This document shows, in pieces, positions 4,195 through 6,636 of a stretch of 6,636 nt of DNA. The position numbers and the translations under genes are program-made. Location of the stretch: contig PWQB01000041.1 of the NCBI GenBank assembly GCA_003556955.1, forward strand, positions 1-6,636, given 5' to 3'. Each line of letters opens with the position of its first letter. The first letter of the stretch is position 1. The DNA comes from Nostocaceae cyanobacterium CSSed10_463m. Its GTDB lineage: Bacteria; Cyanobacteriota; Cyanobacteriia; Cyanobacteriales; Nostocaceae. The notes under the pieces are model-generated. The model did no database searches and was not told where the DNA came from. It saw only the letters and a list, made by a program, of their open reading frames with translations.

Positions 4195-4971
4195 ATGTCT
4201 AGTATACACACAGGTATTGAGTGGACAGATAAAACTTGGAATCCCACAACTGGGTGCAACAAAATTAGTCCTGGTTGTTTACATTGCTATGCAGAAGCTC
4301 TTACTAAACGGTTTCCTAATAATTTCAAGAATGGGTTTGATTTAACTTTACATCCAGAAAGGTTGACAGAACCCTTAAAGTGGAGAACTCCCAGTAGAAT
4401 CTTTGTGAATTCAATGAGTGACCTTTTTCATGAAGAAGTTCCGCTAGATTTTATTAAAAATGTATTTAAAGTTATTCAAGCTACACCTTGGCATATATAT
4501 CAAATATTAACAAAAAGACCTGAACGTTTAGTTGATTTAGCACCTAATTTAGAATTTCATAAAAATATTTGGTTGGGTGTATCAGTTGAAAATCAAAACT
4601 ATGTACATCGGATTGATTTCCTGCGCCAAGTTCCTGCATCGGTGCGTTTTCTGTCCTGTGAACCATTGTTAGGTTCATTAAATCTTAATTTAGAAAATAT
4701 TGATTGGGTTATAGTTGGGGGAGAGTCTGGTCAAAAACATCGCCCAATGTCAATTGAGTGGGTTGAAGATATTCGTGACCAATGTCAAAAAGCAGAAGTA
4801 GCTTTTTTCTTCAAGCAATTTGGTGGTAGAACTTCTAAAGCTGGTGGTAGGTTGCTAGATGGGAGAATATGGGATGAAATGCCTGATGCTTGGCAACAAC
4901 ACCACAAGAAATGGGGTGCATACCCACAAAAATTAAGAGTTAAAAAAGAAAGTTTGGGGCTTACTGCTTAG
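4195..4971 (+). CDS. Gp37/Gp68-like three-cysteine protein (DUF5131)
   Basis: This 258-residue protein belongs to the phage Gp37/Gp68 (DUF5131) family. Diagnostic stretches are IEWTDKTWNPTTGC (8-21), the three cysteines C21, C28 and C31 followed by YAE, VNSMSDLFH (71-79), ILTKRPERL (104-112), WLGVSVENQ (126-134), RFLSCEPLLG (151-160), WVIVGGESG (171-179) and FFFKQFGG (204-211). The CX6CX2C cluster suggests an iron-sulfur or radical-SAM-like active site; the spacing is not the classical CX3CX2C and the reaction is unknown. The start at 4195 is preceded by AAGG (4181-4184). It is convergent with TcmP, its usual genomic partner, with the coding ends overlapping by 11 bp. It is AT-rich and lacks HIP1 sites, consistent with acquisition. 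Confidence 0.9.
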   Translation: MSSIHTGIEWTDKTWNPTTGCNKISPGCLHCYAEALTKRFPNNFKNGFDLTLHPERLTEPLKWRTPSRIFVNSMSDLFHEEVPLDFIKNVFKVIQATPWHIYQILTKRPERLVDLAPNLEFHKNIWLGVSVENQNYVHRIDFLRQVPASVRFLSCEPLLGSLNLNLENIDWVIVGGESGQKHRPMSIEWVEDIRDQCQKAEVAFFFKQFGGRTSKAGGRLLDGRIWDEMPDAWQQHHKKWGAYPQKLRVKKESLGLTA

Positions 4972-6109
4972 GTGGAAATGTAACTTTAGTTGAATCTGCA
5001 AAAGTAATTTCACCGTTCCTTTTTGGTCTTTGATGAGCAGGTTTTTCTGCCGTAATTTTACCTTGACCTTCCAGATTATTAAGGGCAGTTCTGTAATTCT
5101 TGCTAATGTAGCTTTTACCGACATTATGCTGTAAATAAATTTCTTTCATAGTTATTGTTTTTCCTGCAAATGTATCTAGTAGCATTGCTTCTAATTCGTC
5201 TAGAGGACGATAAAGTTCAAACAGCAAGGGTTGCATAGAAGTAGCTGGGTTATATTCAAAAGAAGGTACACCTTGATTTTGCTCAGAACTCTCTTTAGCC
5301 ATTATCCCTTTCATAATTTCATAGCCCTTGAAGTGCTTGCTAACGAAAATTAAATGATGGCTAGTACGATTTCCTTTTTCATTTTTAAAACTAAAAGGTA
5401 AAACATATTTTCCACCCATTTCTTGCAGAGCTTCGCAAATATCCTCTACAATTGTTAACTCCCGTTCTTTTGGCTTCAGTGCTTGCAGTTTTTCGCGTAA
5501 GCTATCTGCTCGTGTTTCTCCAAATAGGGCATTCATATGTTGTTTCACAGATGAGTTACCTAAACCCATATTAATTCGATTATAATTAAAAAAGAAAAGG
5601 CAATCACAGCCCCAGTTTTTGACAACTGAGTTTATAAGCTCTAATGATAATCCCTTGTATCCCCAAGGATCTACAAAAAATAATGTCGGACCTAATTTTA
5701 ACTGATTAAATGCTTGGACAATATTTTCGCCAACTTCATAATTTATTATGCGAGGTTTGTATTTTAAATTTTCGATACCAGGAATTGTATTTATAGCATC
5801 TTGAAGAGAATTAGTATGTTCCGAATTAGCATCATTAAATAAAGTTTTTAGCATATTTCGCATATCTGGATCAGAAATTGCCGTTTCTAAAACTTTTATG
5901 GGTGTTGAACTTGAACCATTTGTATATCTACCCGGACCAGCGAAAAGGTCTATATAAGCAATTTTTTCATCAACTTTTTTACCTAGATTGTTCTGTTTTT
6001 TAATAGTACGAATCATTACATTTGCCCAAACCCAAAAATATTTCTCAACAATTCTAGCTTTTATTAAAGATTGCTCTTTCTGTTCATCAAAGAAGGAATC
6101 GTTAGCCAT
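4961..6109 (-). CDS. tcmP: three-Cys-motif partner protein TcmP
   Basis: The 382-residue protein begins with the TcmP-type MANDSFFDEQKEQSLIKARI and the aromatic helix YFWVWANVMI. It then has YIDLFAGPGRY (52-62), a glycine-rich motif I of Rossmann methyltransferases, an acidic FNDAN at 91-95, and FFVDPWGYKG (144-153) at the motif IV position. A charged middle region follows, with HHLIFVSKHFKGYEIMK conserved-looking. The C-terminus, from about 308, resembles a winged helix (LLDTFAGKTITMKEIYLQ...YRTALNNLEGQGKI). TcmP is named for being encoded beside the DUF5131 protein, as here; no reaction is established to my knowledge. S-adenosylmethionine binding and nucleic-acid modification are inferences. 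The ATG at 6109 has no clear Shine-Dalgarno sequence. The gene is intact, AT-rich and free of HIP1. Confidence 0.88.
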   Translation of the reverse strand: MANDSFFDEQKEQSLIKARIVEKYFWVWANVMIRTIKKQNNLGKKVDEKIAYIDLFAGPGRYTNGSSSTPIKVLETAISDPDMRNMLKTLFNDANSEHTNSLQDAINTIPGIENLKYKPRIINYEVGENIVQAFNQLKLGPTLFFVDPWGYKGLSLELINSVVKNWGCDCLFFFNYNRINMGLGNSSVKQHMNALFGETRADSLREKLQALKPKERELTIVEDICEALQEMGGKYVLPFSFKNEKGNRTSHHLIFVSKHFKGYEIMKGIMAKESSEQNQGVPSFEYNPATSMQPLLFELYRPLDELEAMLLDTFAGKTITMKEIYLQHNVGKSYISKNYRTALNNLEGQGKITAEKPAHQRPKRNGEITFADSTKVTFPPKQ

Positions 6110-6135
6110 ACGTAATTACTCATGTTATTCTAAGT

Positions 6136-6164
6136 ATAGTAATGTATAAATTGCTGATTGTCTA
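6136..6164 (-). promoter_or_regulatory. candidate tcmP promoter
   Basis: On the minus strand TAGACA (6159-6164, five of six to TTGACA) lies exactly 17 bp from TACTAT (6136-6141, four of six). That predicts a leader of about 20 bases before the ATG at 6109. The dispersed module at 6176-6192 lies directly upstream. Confidence 0.45.
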
Positions 6165-6175
6165 GAAATGCAATT

Positions 6176-6208
6176 GAGCGTAGCATTCAGCTAATTTTAA
6201 GCGATCGC
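6176..6208 (+). repeat. dispersed repeat, left module plus HIP1
   Basis: GAGCGTAGCATTCAGCT (6176-6192) is the left module of the composite repeat, followed by AATTTTAA and a HIP1 site at 6201-6208. The flanking ATGCAAYTGAGCG (6168-6180) is shared with copy C at 3771-3783. The right module is absent. The rest of the gap up to ileS (6209-6302) shows nothing I can name. Confidence 0.6.
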
Positions 6209-6302
6209 ACATCGCTGTAACTGTATTTAGTCAGCAAGGTGAGCAAAATAGCAGATTTAAGCCTTCATCCCATCTCTTATAATTGATCGGATAACCTGCA
6301 CA

Positions 6303-6308
6303 TATAAT
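6303..6308 (+). promoter_or_regulatory. candidate -10 box for ileS
   Basis: A perfect TATAAT lies 15 bases before the ileS GTG, with TTGATC upstream (6283-6288) at a short 14-bp spacing. If used, transcription would begin at about 6315, leaving almost no leader. No T-box or other long leader structure fits in between. Confidence 0.35.
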
Positions 6309-6323
6309 CTTAGGCATGAGACT

Positions 6324-6636
6324 GTGACAGAACCTGGAAGCTACAAAGATACGGTAAACTTACCCAAGACTAAATTCGATATGCGGGCTAACGCTATCAA
6401 GCGGGAACCTGAAATCCAAAAATTCTGGGCGGAAAATAACATTTACGATCGCCTGTCCCAAGAAAACCCCGGCGAATTATTTATACTCCATGATGGGCCT
6501 CCCTACGCCAACGGTTCATTGCATATTGGTCATGCCTTAAATAAAATTCTCAAAGATATTATTAACCGCTACCAACTACTGCAAGGGCGTAAAGTTAGAT
6601 ACGTGGCTGGCTGGGATTGTCACGGATTACCCATTG
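6324..6636 (+). CDS. ileS: isoleucyl-tRNA synthetase, 5' part
   Basis: The first 104 codons of a class I aminoacyl-tRNA synthetase that charges tRNA-Ile; the gene runs off the window. The protein begins (V)[20 protein letters not shown], typical of cyanobacterial IleS. It contains [26 protein letters not shown] (56-70) with the HIGH ATP-binding signature at 67-70, the [10 protein letters not shown] helix, and GWDCHGLPI (96-104). The start is GTG at 6324, because no ATG lies in frame just upstream. An out-of-frame ATG at 6316 opens a three-codon ORF ending in TGA at 6325-6327, overlapping the GTG. GC is higher than in the preceding genes, as expected for a core housekeeping gene bordering a variable island. 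Confidence 0.95.
   Translation, partial: MTEPGSYKDTVNLPKTKFDMRANAIKREPEIQKFWAENNIYDRLSQENPGELFILHDGPPYANGSLHIGHALNKILKDIINRYQLLQGRKVRYVAGWDCHGLPI

Noticed and set aside
4933..5124. Minus-strand open frame of 63 codons
   Set aside because: It is a shadow inside the 3' part of tcmP in another frame; its composition is not protein-like and no family motif is seen.
6209..6323. T-box or other riboswitch leader for ileS
   Set aside because: The stretch is short, no specifier or antiterminator structure could be found, and a -10 box lies just before the start codon.
1..6636. tRNA, rRNA or transposase genes
   Set aside because: No cloverleaf, rRNA signature, DDE/HUH transposase motif or flanking inverted repeats with a target duplication were seen.

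Overview
The window looks like chromosomal DNA of a filamentous, Nostoc/Anabaena-type cyanobacterium. The evidence is eleven copies of the octamer GCGATCGC (HIP1) in 6.6 kb, small dispersed palindromic repeats of the cyanobacterial kind, moderate-to-low GC, and a cyanobacterial-style isoleucyl-tRNA synthetase start at the right edge. Family names come from recognising motifs by eye; no search was run.

Left third (1-1990): a decaying island of toxin-antitoxin genes. A forward DUF433 antitoxin (33-365) overlaps by ATGA a toxin gene of DUF5615 type that is cut off after 19 codons. The cut runs straight into the 3' end of an oppositely oriented DUF433 gene (379-627). A third DUF433 gene (734-1057) also lacks a toxin. 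Next to them is an apparently intact VapBC-like pair with a PIN-domain toxin (1150-1593) and its antitoxin (1590-1850).

Middle (1991-4059): two DUF4926 copies about 89% identical at DNA level, one with a damaged N-terminus (1991-2179) and one intact (3832-4059). They bracket an ORF fragment without an ATG (2105-2530), a RelBE-like pair (2929-3183 and 2562-2939), and a small SAP-like protein (3317-3694) followed by a hairpin terminator. A composite dispersed repeat abuts or lies near the 3' end of both DUF4926 copies and recurs elsewhere in the window, so the island appears shaped by repeat-linked duplication and deletion.

Right part (4060-6323): a convergent pair with 3' ends overlapping by 11 bp. 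One gene encodes a Gp37/Gp68-like three-cysteine protein (DUF5131). The other encodes its known genomic partner TcmP, which looks like a Rossmann methyltransferase with a C-terminal winged helix. This 2.2-kb cassette has no HIP1 site and is AT-rich, so it may have been acquired. It is the best candidate for a little-described system here. The window ends in the first 104 codons of ileS, a housekeeping gene that probably marks the right border of the variable island.
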